Shown piece by piece: positions 40,907 to 59,867 of a stretch of 64,000 nt of DNA (position 1 is its first letter; each line of letters opens with the position of its first letter). The notes under the pieces are model-generated. The model was not told where the DNA came from and made no database searches. It worked only from the letters and a program-made list of their open reading frames with translations. The stretch comes from Sphaeramia orbicularis. Its lineage: Eukaryota; Chordata; Actinopteri; Kurtiformes; Apogonidae. Where the stretch lies: the NCBI RefSeq assembly GCF_902148855.1, contig NC_043970.1, positions 41,345,961 to 41,409,960 on the forward strand. Direction: 5' to 3'. A program made the translations under genes and the position numbers.

Positions 40907-41530
40907 TATTTTAACAGTTCATTTCATTTTCTTTTTAAATGGGTTCATATCTGCAGTAGTCCTAATTTACTGAATTCTTCCAATTAGATTTATCGCGATT
41001 AATAAATCATTTGTTGGCTACTTAATTAATAAACCATATCAAAGGTGTTTGATAATCTGTATGACAGTCATAATTCTTAGACTCCATCTTTTTAAAATGG
41101 GAATATTTTCTTATGTCTCTGGGTTGTGAATAAACCACAAATACAGACACAGATGAACTGTACAGGGAGAAATTCACTTTGTTTTGTGGAAATTTAGAAA
41201 CTAACAAGCCATTTTAGGCAGTCATGTTGTAGTAATCAAATATTTAATGAATCATAAATATCATGACCAGAGTACACATTAGCTACTGTCCTACTCTCAA
41301 TAGCAATCTAGGATATATAATGTATAGCTATGTAAAAAATTACATGTCCTTTTCTTACATTTTCTACCTAAATTCATATCATATATAGCTCTTAAATCCT
41401 TACATTATTGGTCACATGGCCCGTATCTCAGTAGTGTGATCAAAAATGGACCTCTAAACGTGTAGGGGGATTGGCCTGTGGAGGTTACTTTTTCATATGC
41501 TAATGACTTAAGTGTTGGGGTCGTAGAGGT
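40210..41530. other. Intergenic, no gene seen
   Basis: Contains a GATA/GACA microsatellite at 40871-40905 and AT-rich unique DNA. A minus-strand acceptor-like site near 40467, followed by a short open frame and AATAAA, was considered and rejected. Confidence 0.5.
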
Positions 41531-41532
41531 CT

Positions 41533-41640
41533 TATTGTTTTGTATGAAAGACTCTCACTCATGGAATGCACAAAAGATGTTCTTGGTTTCGGGATCGTAG
41601 TGGATATTGTGTGACTTATTCAAATGTATTTATATACTTC
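41533..41640 (-). pseudogene. Degraded duplicate of the 3' end of the piggyBac transposase coding region
   Basis: Read on the minus strand, the last codons give NIHYDPETKNIFCAFHE then stop. This parallels DVHLCLNKHNNCFRAFHE stop at the end of the main gene about 420 bp away. Most zinc-binding cysteines are gone. It is either a tandem-duplicated remnant or an alternative terminal exon. Confidence 0.5.
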
Positions 41641-41962
41641 TTATTTTAGTTTCTATCTTTAAGCTCACAGGGAATGCTGTTGTGAAATAAAAAGGGGGGT
41701 TAACAACACATAACACACTGACGCATCTAACTGAACTAAATAGCAGGTCCAGAACAAAAATACTTTATTAAACCCAGAGGAAATTATGTACAGGTACATG
41801 AAAAAGTAGCAAGGAAATCTATCTCTCATACACACAATGTCAAACAGAGCTCAAGTTTTTCATTTTTAACTAATAAATCCTAAAATTTACAGAAACACAA
41901 CAGATGAGCAATACTTCTCCTACATTGTTATATTTGGCTAGATTTTGTTTTGCACAAAAGAC

Positions 41963-43932
41963 TCACTCGTGGAATGCACGGAAGCAGTTGTTGTGTTTGT
42001 TGAGGCAAAGGTGGACGTCACATTTTACACATTTGAACACTGTATGCTTATTGCAGATTGGGAATTTGCAGCGTTGCCGCCCATTGTCAACCACTGGCCA
42101 GTGACCCACAGCATCTGAACGGATTTCCGGTGTGGGAATAGCCTTAGCTGGTCCTCGACGTTTCTTCTTTTGATACTCTCTTTCCACATCAGATGAAGGC
42201 AGCCCCCTCTTCTTTGACAGATCTTTGCCTTGCATGCAGAGGGCATGTGCAATAGATGTTCTAAAAGTAACAAAGTCCATCTGCTTCTTCTGCAAAAACT
42301 CCATCGACTCACAATCACGTCGATACAACAACCAGCTATTGGCAATGACCATATCCACAAAGTGAAAAAAGAACCTATGATAGTACTTCCTTGTCCTTAT
42401 GTGGATGCGATAGTAGGCAATGAGTGCATCGAGACCATCAATGCCGCCCATGAACTGATTGTACAAAGCGACGATACTTGGACATTCCACGCACACTGTA
42501 TTTTTCAGCTTTCTATCCCATTTCTCTGTTTTGATAACAGGCTGGGCACTGGCAAAAGTACTGGCAACCATCACCGATCTTTTGTCGAACCATTTAACTG
42601 CTCTGATTTCCACTTCGTCGACTACAGTCTGCTGCTCTTCAAATGTCCCTCTTCCCCCCTCCTTCATCTCTATGTCTGTACTGAAACTGCATCCTTGCAA
42701 GCTATTTGGCTGCAAAGCGCCAAGGGCGAGTATCCCCTTGTTTGCAAGAGCAACAAACAAATCTACCGAGGAAAACCATTTGTCAAAGTACAGTAGGTGA
42801 TTGACAGAACCATCAATAACTTGTGCAAGCTTCAGCACAATGTTCCCGCTTTCCCCAATGTCTTCTTCTCCTGGTGCAGGATCAGTTTTCCCTGTAAAAA
42901 TATCAAATGAGTGCACCAGACCTTTAGAGTCACGCAGCACAAAGATTTTGTATCCCCATTTGTACAGCTTTTTGGAGATGCACTGTTTAAGACTTGTTCT
43001 GCCTTTGAATGGCACTATTTGTTCATCCACAGACAACATCTGATCTTGTGGCAAAGCTTGAAACTTGGGGAGCAGGAAATCAATAAGTGACCTGATTTTG
43101 AAGAGCCTGTCACTGTTGTTGGGTGCTGAGTTGTCACTGAAATGAAGAAAATTTTTTAATTCGTTCCACCTTTCTCGGGTCATCACATCAGCCACCTGCT
43201 GTACACGACACATATTGGACCAGTACATTCGAGATCTTGGTAAGCGCAAAATACTCATGTACACAAGAGTTCCAATGAACTGCTCCAATTCGTTCCTATC
43301 AAATTTCAGGTCATAGAATGGATTTTGGTGGTTGCAATACAGATTGCTATACTCTACAATAACATCCAAAAGTTCAGCATCAAAAAAGTCTCTGAAATAT
43401 TCAATGGGACTTCTGATTGTTTCACTTTCTGGAAGAGAAGCTTCCCATGTTGGAACGTGTTTTGCAGAGTACTGACTTGGGTCTACTGTCTCCCACACCA
43501 CCTTTCTTCTTTTTCTTTTTGGACCAGCAGCTGACTTCTTTCTTGCAGCTAGCAGACTGTTGCTAGGAAGTACAGCTTGGCCCTTGTGTCCATCTGAGTC
43601 CTCATCACTGCTGTTGTCAGTGATGTCACTACTGCTGTTGTGATAACCTGGTGCAGGAAAAAAAAACTCTATTGAAAAGTGTACACATTTTTATTTATAT
43701 CATATATACAACATACTCATGGTAACATTCGTAAAAATATGGGCATGTGTTAACAAAAAGCTGTAACTCTACACAAAACTATAGCATTATTCCTGCCGTT
43801 TTCATCACCTGTTTTAGGCACACATTCGTCATCGCTGCCCCCGCTGTCACTCAGACAGCTGTCGTCGCTCTCGTTTGGTAGAACTCTAGTGTTTAGTCCA
43901 GCTTCCTTCGCATTAAACACCGACGTGCTCAT
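41963..43932 (-). CDS. piggyBac transposase-derived (PGBD-like) protein, intact
   Basis: Two coding exons, 43932-43809 and 43647-41963, join in phase 1 to give 602 aa, close to the 594 aa of insect piggyBac. An acidic N-terminus (NESDDSCLSDSGGSDDE) leads to a basic PKRKRRK nuclear signal (84-90). The DDE/D-type core has all three Asp: LSVDEQ (D249), LLYFDKWFSS (D330) and MGGIDGLD (D445). A C-terminal Cys/His-rich zinc domain (RCKFPICNK, CVKCDVHLC, to FHE) follows, as in cut-and-paste piggyBac enzymes. An acceptor before 43938 and a donor at 44231/44230 predict a non-coding 5' exon. AATAAA lies at 41769-41764. No TTAA-flanked CCC/GGG terminal repeats were found close by. It is therefore either a young transposon whose ends I missed or a domesticated host gene. 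Codons and frame are undamaged. Confidence 0.9.
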
Positions 43933-44230
43933 TTTGGTCTGCGTAAAAATACAGGGCAGAAATTGCATTTATATCCCGGCATTCTAAATTTATGATTAGA
44001 GAAATGAACTAGAATAGCATTTCCTACAGAAAATGCGCGTGAGTGCTGAAAGCCATGTAAACAAAGCATTGTTCAGCTAGCACTGCTACCATTATAGCTG
44101 AATGTTGCTATATATATTAAATTAAATATATATTCAAACAACTTTAAAGTATATGTAATGTCTACTTCAATATGTCAGCTGTAGAAGCACATTATAAGAT
44201 AAGAAGTATTTTCATCTAAGTACGACTTAC

Positions 44231-44330
44231 CACATAAATAATTGCTACAAACTTATAGCCTTGTTTCCCGCGTCGCTTCCTTCTTCCGGACGTAAGTGTC
44301 ACTCCAAACGGTTGTACGAGAAACAAGTAT
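44231..44330 (-). promoter_or_regulatory. Inferred 5' non-coding exon and promoter of the piggyBac-derived gene
   Basis: The donor TATGTG|GTAAGTC at 44231/44230 would pair with acceptor TACGCAG before 43938, just upstream of the ATG. The upstream 100 bp is GC-richer (CCCGCGTCGC on the plus strand) with no clear TATA box. Confidence 0.4.
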
Positions 44331-44565
44331 CTGCCAAAGGTTCCATAGAAACATGTCGAGTATACCCGAACCGGCACTGGGGAATACATACGCTATCTCG
44401 GCAGCTTCCGTTATGGAAACGGTTTGTCCCGAATATCCGACTGTCGGCTATAACAAGCGTCATTTTTGTAGGGAAATTTGCTTTTTACCAACCCTCATAC
44501 ACACTCAAAGTACTTAGCATTAGCATTAGCATTAGCTCATGGCAAACATTAGGAGCAGTGAGCTT

Positions 44566-44990
44566 TGCCGAATTCTGCTCCCTGCCGAAAACTGCATCCC
44601 CAGCCAAGGGTGATGTAGTTTTTGGTAGTATCTGTTTTTATTGTTGTATATTTTGTGTGTTGTCTATTTAAGATTTAACGTTTGAAAGTTTTATATATCT
44701 TACAGTTTGCACATTCGTTAATATTAAACAGATTTAAAAAAAAAAAAAAAAAACTATAACTGCAATACCTTACAATATTATCAATTATTTAATTGCTAAA
44801 CAGCTATGATGGTGTTATAATTCACAATTAATTCCATACCCTACAGTCAGAAAAGAGAAAAATTAATAAATCAGGGTGAGCAGGAAGCATTTCTCAGCAA
44901 ATTGTGACAGGGTAAATTTGGTGCACATTGTCCTCTTCATAACTGGCTTAGGAAGGGGGAGCAGTTTCCAGCAGGGAGCAGAATTCGGCA
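44566..44990. mobile_element. MITE with ~35-bp terminal inverted repeats, family unknown
   Basis: TGCCGAATTCTGCTCCCTGC at the left is mirrored exactly by the complement at the right. The match continues as GAAACTGC and CCCC with a few mismatches. The element is 425 bp with no coding capacity. A target-site duplication was not evident, so the superfamily is open. Confidence 0.75.
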
Positions 44991-44999
44991 CAACAAGGG

Positions 45000-47100
45000 A
45001 CACAGACAGGATAGTTAGACTAGACCTGTTTTTAATTGTTATTCACTGATGGATAGAAGTTGGTTGGGAAGTTTTAGACTTCTCCTCTCCATCATGTTAA
45101 AGGTACAGTTAGTATATTTAATATACAGTTTCAGAAAATGCTTGTGTAGGAGTTGCAAATGAAATAAACACAAATAGTAGGTAAAATATAACATACCCTT
45201 ATGTGGAGCCTGTGCAAATGAAATCCCTACATTGACTTGCTAGATTCTGTAAAGTTTCGTGTGTTCTCAAGGTCTGTTTCTACTTAAATTTGGGTCAATA
45301 TATAATTGAGGAACTTCTGAAGTCCATGGGATATATCTTGCATACATCTTTATTAAAAGTAAAAAACAAAACTAATGTTTTTTTATGTTCATTATTATCA
45401 TGTCTTTACAAATTCCATAATTATTTAATTACGGAAACAATCACTTATTAATAAATTATTAATAAATGACTAAATATACTAAAATGTCAACTAAATAACC
45501 TTTCAAATTTAATTGCAACCACCTTCTAATTAGCTAAACAATAATAAAATGAGCTTTTTCAAAAATTGTTTTGATTGTGTGCTTTGTATAAGTTGAGATA
45601 ATCAACATGATCATGACTGATATTTCTTTTTTGACAATATAACAAATTTTATAAGGAAAATAACAAATTGTATCTGTGTCCGAGAAATCACTTTCTACTA
45701 AGTTACCCATTACAAAAACACCTCTCAAGGAAGTGTGTTAATTCCAAATCGCATGACCTGCTCCACATGATGTCATTTCCTCCTGAAGAAAACACTGGCG
45801 AGACTCCAAGATACATTCTTTCTCCTCTTTCTTAGTTATTTAATATAAAGTACTGTGTGTCAAGTGTGTATTTATCGCACTCTTATGTCAACAGTATGTC
45901 AATTTTAATTTTACTCAATTATATAGCCTATATGATATTTAGAAGAATCTTTCTGTAAAAATGCCATGTGATGTTATGGTTATGTCAGTTTTAGGCCTGA
46001 AAACAGCAAAAATATCAACTATACCTGCCAACTATGTTACCCTGTAAAGGTAACTCAAAAAGTCCCTCAATTATATATTGACCTATTTCATTGCTTGCTC
46101 CTTTTTAGTATTTTTATGACAGTTTTGCTCTCGTGGAACCCTTTGTGACCTTCATCTGCGCTGCAAGCTCTTTACTAAATATTAACGGAGACATTAGGTC
46201 ATTGTGAAGCGACAGATAAAAGAGACAGTGTGTAACGTAATGATGCTGATGCATTAGAAGCTGCAGACATAGATTCACCTGTAACGATGGACTCAGATTA
46301 CCACGTCTGTCTGTGGCTTAGACCCATAAAATAGGCATAAAGAACAAACTAACCCATTACTAACAATAGAGAGGAAAAAACTATTGTAAAAGCGTCAAAA
46401 GCTGACATGTACTCTTACATAAGTCTGTTCATTCTGGTCAGTGTTTGCACCTCGCTACAACATATTATGTAAAGATTTTTAATGGTGCCCATCAGCACTT
46501 TACATATAACATTACTGTCTTATGTTACACAAAGAGGATGTTTCCTTTTTCATGAAAACAGAGGTTTTTTTCTTTTCTTTTTTTCCAATTTAGGATCCGA
46601 CACTTACATATGTAACGCTTTGTCAGTTGGAGAAAATTTATTTGCACGTCATCTTGTGAGTTCGATCAGAGTAAAGTGATTCCCTAAAGTACAGTCAATA
46701 ATAAACCAGAATAAGTATAACTAATGAAATGAAACAAAAACTATATTAAAACACTGGATAAACAACAGAAGAGTACAAGTAGAAATACACTTTTGAAGTA
46801 TAAATCTGAAAAAAACACGAGTAAAAAAATATATTTGAAGTAAATAAAGATAAAATGTAAGAAAAGATGTTATTTATTGTAAAATGATTGTTAAATAGAT
46901 TTGTTGTAGACAATGACGGCACTGTAATTTACCAGACCCGTTTTCATTATTGTTTCACTTAGAGTTAATTTGTTAAGAAGCATACATAGTTTATTTATCT
47001 CTAAGGAATATTCAAAGTGAACAGTCACTTTTGTAATAACTTTTATTACAAAGTAGTTCATTGTTAATAAAAGTAATAATATTTGGCAGTATTAGCATAA
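45000..47100. other. Intergenic AT-rich DNA, no gene seen
   Basis: No exon, RNA gene or complete mobile element recognised. Confidence 0.5.
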
Positions 47101-47117
47101 TATTAATTTAATTTCAT

Positions 47118-47345
47118 TCATTCATTCATTCATTCATTCATTTATTTGTTTTGAGCAGAAGATAAAACAAAACATTTTTATGTGTACATAGAACTAATAT
47201 TAGAGCAAATACATTAATAAATAAAGGCAATCAAGGCAATATAGCAATTGCCATGTGCGCTAGTGTTAACAAAGTAAATTCAATATGTTCTGTTCAAAAA
47301 GGAGTGGGAGGAAGAAAACCTATTTAACTCTACCCCCATCTCACA
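47118..47345 (+). repeat. (ATTC)n plus LINE-like 3' fragment
   Basis: CATTCATTCATTCATTCATT is followed by sequence ending TTCAAAAAGGAGTGGGAGGA and ACCTATTTAACTCTACCCCC. The latter resembles the AGTATAACTTATTTAATCCC / CCCACTCCCTCTCC fragment at 55.2 kb. Confidence 0.5.
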
Positions 47346-47639
47346 TTTATACAACATAACACTTTACTTTGGCTTCCTTAATGATAAAGTTACATCTGAG
47401 AGTCCTAATACTGCAAATAACCAATAGTAAACAGATTAGGAAAACTGATGTATAACACAAATGCATAGCCCATAAAGCAAATAAAATAACACATATAAAT
47501 GAGGAAAATACTCAGTTCAAGTTGTGAATAAAGTAGTGAGCCACAGTTAATACTAAAAACCTGGAATTGCTACTTATACTGTACTTTAACAAAATCCCAC
47601 CTATTAATCGAGGAAAGCCCTAGAACTTCCTCCACCTTT

Positions 47640-47847
47640 CTGTCTCCACAGCTGCTGTTTTTTGTCCAATCGCAGGAGGAGGCTTCAGACAGTGCAAGAA
47701 TGTGCTGGAAGCTCACGCTGCTCTTAAATCTGATTGGCTGCTGCACTGTGGGGAAGACTCCAGAAGCAGACCAACCGGCATTTATCTCCTGTGTTCATAA
47801 GGAGAGAACAGAATCACACTGCAGCATCCTTAGCCCACAGCATCCAG
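47640..47847 (+). promoter_or_regulatory. hspa8 copy B promoter and non-coding exon 1 (inferred)
   Basis: The donor CATCCAG|GTAAGATG at 47847/47848 would join the acceptor TTTTTCAG (49591-49598) seven bases before the ATG. Two CCAAT boxes occur, TCCAATCG near 47667 and inverted GATTGG near 47731. There is a weak TTAAAT instead of a clear TATA. No good three-unit heat shock element was seen. Confidence 0.5.
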
Positions 47848-48859
47848 GTAAGATGATACTCTGTCCTTTAATAATCTTAGCTCTATGGTGCATCTCAGTT
47901 TCCAGTCATGCATTATACTGTATGTGCATGTATGTCTCATGCTACATGTGTCATTCTACTCCCCATAATAAAACTCATGTCATAGTGAGTGTGGTATTCA
48001 GCAGTGAGTTTTATGATTTTATCTGTTTTCAGTACATTATTACCATGAACTGCAGTGCTTATCCATATACATATACATACAAAGTCATAATAAAAATCCT
48101 GAATTAAAGGTTCACAATTACTATTTGACATGTCTAAAATCTGCATTGACTGACCGCAAAAACATCCAACTCTGACCAGTGCATGCAACTTTGCGCAGAG
48201 ACACAGGAGCAGCAGGATACTGCAGTAGGGCAACTTTATTGTCCTTCAGAGTCCCAGGCGGTGGGGGGAGGTGTAACTAACTGCTTGTGTCTCCAGATGC
48301 AAGATTGTCCAGTGATCAGCAGTTTGGAAATCCTACTTCAGCATGATGGTGCATAATGCATTCTCAGGCTTCACAATCCAACTCTGTACAAAAAACAGAA
48401 AAATCACATGAGTGAAATGTCCAGGGATCCGGGAATCATTCAACTTCAGCTTCCTCTAATGCACTTCTTGTCCATTTGGCTGTTTTACCGCAGTTTGTTT
48501 ATGCAGACCATAATTTGCTTATGCGGTCTAAAATGGCTGCCTGTCTCTGGCATTTGATCCGTGGCAGGCACTATCCTGTTACAGTGCACTGTAGGCTACA
48601 CCTGAAAGGAAACAGAAGCCAGAGCTGTCAGAAAAGTGTCTGCCAACACCATTTATAACAACAGTCGACTGGAATTGGAGTTCTGTTAGGTTCTGTTAAT
48701 TCTGTTGCCTGCTAAACATGAAATTTTTTTTACGGGTGATCTGTGAGGGGAATAACACAGCAGAGGTGACACATTAATTACTCATGTAAAAGTACAGATG
48801 CTTGTATAAATTTAAAAAAAAAAAAAAGAGAGAGACTGATTTTGTCTCTTACATTTAGT

Positions 48860-49107
48860 TGGAAATCAGTTTAACCTCCTGAGACCCTAGAAAGTAAAAG
48901 TTCTTTTTTGTTTTTTTGTTTTTTTTACATTAAATAATTGTCTTGATTGGACACAGCATAACTGTTTTTTCAGACACATTATTTATTTATTCAATTTTAT
49001 GGAATGTCCTTTGCAGTGGACAGTGGGTTTTCTTTTTCTTTTTTTTAAGCAAAGCTGTAAAACTCTTGTCACCTATAGAAGACAAAAAAGCACTGCAGGT
49101 TAATACT
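48860..49107 (+). repeat. Diverged copy of the CCTCCTGAGACCC MITE
   Basis: It starts AACCTCCTGAGACCC and carries ACATTAAATAATTG, AATGTCCTTTGCAGTGGA and AAGCTGTAAAACTCTTGTC, parallel to the copy at 49138-49370. The right terminus is decayed. Confidence 0.6.
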
Positions 49108-49137
49108 GGGGAAGGAGAATGATAATAATATTTCTCT

Positions 49138-49370
49138 CATATCCTCCTGAGACCCAGTAAGTAAACATTTTCGCCATTTTACATTAAATAATTGCGTTTA
49201 TTGGAAACAGCATCATGCAACAGTTGTTACTGATACATTTAAAATAAATTATTTTCATATAATGTCCTTTTCATTGGATATTTTTTTAATTATTTATTTT
49301 AAAGTAAAGCTGTGAAACTCTTGTCCACTACACAGGACAAAAATGCATTGCTGGGTCTCAGGAGGATATG
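49138..49370. mobile_element. MITE with perfect 20-bp inverted ends
   Basis: CATATCCTCCTGAGACCCAG at the left and its exact complement at the right enclose about 190 bp. A TA target inside the palindrome (Tc1/mariner style) is possible. It lies immediately next to a diverged sister copy and 240 bp before the hspa8-B start codon. Confidence 0.75.
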
Positions 49371-49605
49371 TGTAGAAACTAAACTGAAAAAGCTCTGAAC
49401 ATGTTGAAAGTATAAAAAAAAAAACAAGTATAGAAGTGTCTGAATTCATACCAGAAAGCTCTCTGTAAGTAGTTACAAACTAGTCAGATGATGAAAAAGA
49501 AAATTATGTCATGAGCATGAACATTTGACCTGTAATATGATGAGTTATGCTGCCCCCTAATGGAATAAAATCAACACTGACTTTGTTCACTTTTTCAGAG
49601 AAACC

Positions 49606-57424
<7,819 letters not shown>

Positions 57425-57710
57425 TCGCATTTGTAGGTGGCACCTTCATAACCCTGACTTGCAACGAAGCATGAACATTCCTGCAGATTTAATCCTTAAA
57501 ACCAAACCACTGATGAAAGTCATAACTGTGTGAACATAAAAAAAGATCTGAAAGCAACCAGCCTGTGCATTCTCTGTCATGTCTGAGCCTGGAATAATAA
57601 ATTATGAATGAACCATGTGTTGAGATATTTCATGCCGCTTGTTGGGTCACATGATCAAGTGTGTACTCATTTATTATTGTTACTGTATGTGAAAGTATAA
57701 TGTTAATCCA

Positions 57711-57800
57711 ATGGTTCCCAACCTTTTTTGACTCAAAACCCCATTTTAATATCACAAATTTCTAGCAACCCCAGACATTTAAAACAGAGACTTTTTTTTG
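57711..57800 (+). repeat. hAT-like terminus fragment
   Basis: CAATGGTTCCCAACCTTTTT is close to the CAGTGGTTCCCAACC ends of hAT non-autonomous elements. The partner end was not found. Confidence 0.4.
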
Positions 57801-57918
57801 CTAAAATTAATTTGTTTTTGATCATGTAATAGTTTGCTATACTATGTTGCAAATAAATGTTAATTTTAGATTACATTTAGGCTATATAATGTATATTATT
57901 ATGGACAGAGGCAGAAAA

Positions 57919-58461
57919 GCCAGGTGTAGACCCAAACAACCACTGGCCACCAAAATCATCTACCAATATAAAATGTTTAATAACTTCTAATCCACTAATC
58001 CTCTCAATGCATGAAAATAATTGGTGTAAAATACAGTTTGTCATCTTTTCATGGTCATCAGATGTCACCCATTTGGACTTTCAGAGGCTCTATAGTTACC
58101 ATGGAAACACCGTCATCTTCTACAACATTGATTCAACAGTAAAACCCATGGAGTTGGATCAATGACAGTAGATGGACACATTTGGTTTATGTTCAGATAA
58201 TGATAAATTTTGTTGAAAACGTCAAATTTTCTTCATTTTGCTCTGTTTCTGATATTATGGCAATTAACTTTAATATGAGCTTTTATGAACATCTACATGA
58301 CCAGTAAATTAAACATGGGAAAATACCTGATTTTTATTGTAGAAACACAAAGTACAAAGGATAATATTGCAATAAATGGTAATAAATCACTTAAGAGTGG
58401 TTAAATAGAGAGAAAATTTCATTTTGGAAGTGTCACAAAAGTCACACTGGGTTTTTATGGG
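57919..58461 (+). mobile_element. piggyBac-type MITE copy downstream of hspa8-B
   Basis: It aligns along its whole length with the reverse of the copy at 15375-15858 (GTGTAAAATACAGTTTG, CATGGTCATCAGATGTCACC, AACATCTACATGACCAGTAAA). It ends GTTTTTATGGG then TTAA at 58462-58465. The left terminus is decayed. Confidence 0.7.
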
Positions 58462-58790
58462 TTAAAAAAAATAGGGGCTAAGATCAATTTTAGCTTTGCA
58501 AAGTACTGCAAAAATTACATATCACTGCTGCATAAGAAAAGCAAAAAGCTGCTGCCACTGCAAAATAAAAAAACAAACTGAAATGTTCTGTATCTCTTGC
58601 TGATGGTTGTTGCAGCTGTCAGTGTCACTCTGACCCCCCCTCCTACAAGCACATAAGGTCAGTATGTCAGTATTCCCCTGAGGGATTTGGACAGTCACCC
58701 ATCCCTCTTGTCAGCAACCCCAAAACTCACACACAATACCCACCAACGACCCTACCCCCAGGGTCACACCCTCTCTATGGCCCTAACACT

Positions 58791-59140
58791 TATTGGACCA
58801 TCAAAAGTCATCAAAAACAATGGTTATGCAATCAAATACTAACTTCTGTGTGTATCATGTGACTAAAACAGACAGAAAAGAAAACATGGGATGCCAAAAA
58901 GCACTGTTTTTGTCAGTACAATGCCATAGATACTGATGTAAGAACTTAAGTCATTTTGGTTATTATCAAGAAAACCATGGAAAACATCTAGATATCAGCT
59001 CTGAAATTAAACTCTAATGAACTATGTTTGTTGTTATCATTATATTTGTCCAAACAAATGTACCTTTAGTTGTACCAGGCATTAAAATGAACAAGAAATT
59101 GAAGAAAACAAGGGCAGTCTAATAAATTTTTCCGCGACTG
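58791..59140 (+). mobile_element. Tc1/mariner-type MITE, copy 3
   Basis: Same family and orientation as 32075-32986 but uninterrupted. The right end is TTTTTCCGCGACTG then TA. About 14 bp of the left inverted repeat is missing. Confidence 0.8.
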
Positions 59141-59194
59141 TAAGTTCATTAACACCTACACAGACCACTTCCCCTGCAGGTTTATAAGTCCAGT

Positions 59195-59300
59195 TTCTTC
59201 CACCAGTTCTTAGAACTGAAGAAGTCTATTGGATGAGAGACGAAACATTTTCAAAAGACCTAAACCAGCCCTGTTGAACCAAGAAGAACAACAAAGAAGT
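59195..59300 (+). repeat. Fish repeat with TTGGATGAGAGACGAAAC hairpin-type motif
   Basis: The run AACTGAAGAAGTCTATTGG followed by ATGAGAGACGAAAC is a variant of a phrase found at the ends of many fish retroelement copies, possibly Penelope-like. It is too short for assignment. Confidence 0.35.
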
Positions 59301-59867
59301 CAGCACAGACAGAAGCACAGAGGTCACCAAGTACTAAATAAAACTGTAAAAGAAACAGTCAATACAGGCTGTAACTAAAAGTCTGTATCTCAGTATATTT
59401 CACGAGCTAAACTCATACTTTAGGGGTTTGTTTCATGGTGGTTTTAGTGACACAACACATAAATCACAGCGGATCCCCCTCCTCCTTTCATAATATGGTA
59501 CGCATTCCACAGCTAAACCGCTCACAAACTGAATCTTTGATGAATCTGGATGTAAATGATTGTTCTGTCTGATCACTGTCACCCTCATGGGCTGCGTATC
59601 TTGTTCAGCTCTTCATGTATTAATAATTATTTAGGTTTGGCTGAACGTGTAAAGAAGAGGGTAAATAAACACCACCCCTGTGCTCTTATTCAGACACAAC
59701 TGGAATGTACAATCCAACAATGGCTCCACAGAAAGCACAGGACAACAATAGCACCTATTACCATGACAAAAAGGGAGAAAATAAGCACAGATTCACAATT
59801 TAATGTTATTCCAAATGTTTCCCATGTCGACTGAATCACATTGGTTTAAAATAACTAAAAATATTGA

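Noticed and set aside
42025-42800. Antisense and overlapping frames in the piggyBac-derived gene
   Set aside because: They are shadows of the 602-aa reading frame, with no splice logic of their own.
47700-48107. Open frame starting MCWKLTLLLNLIGCC, signal-peptide-like
   Set aside because: It overlaps the strong donor at 47848 and the promoter/5' exon of hspa8-B. The frame after the donor has no protein character.
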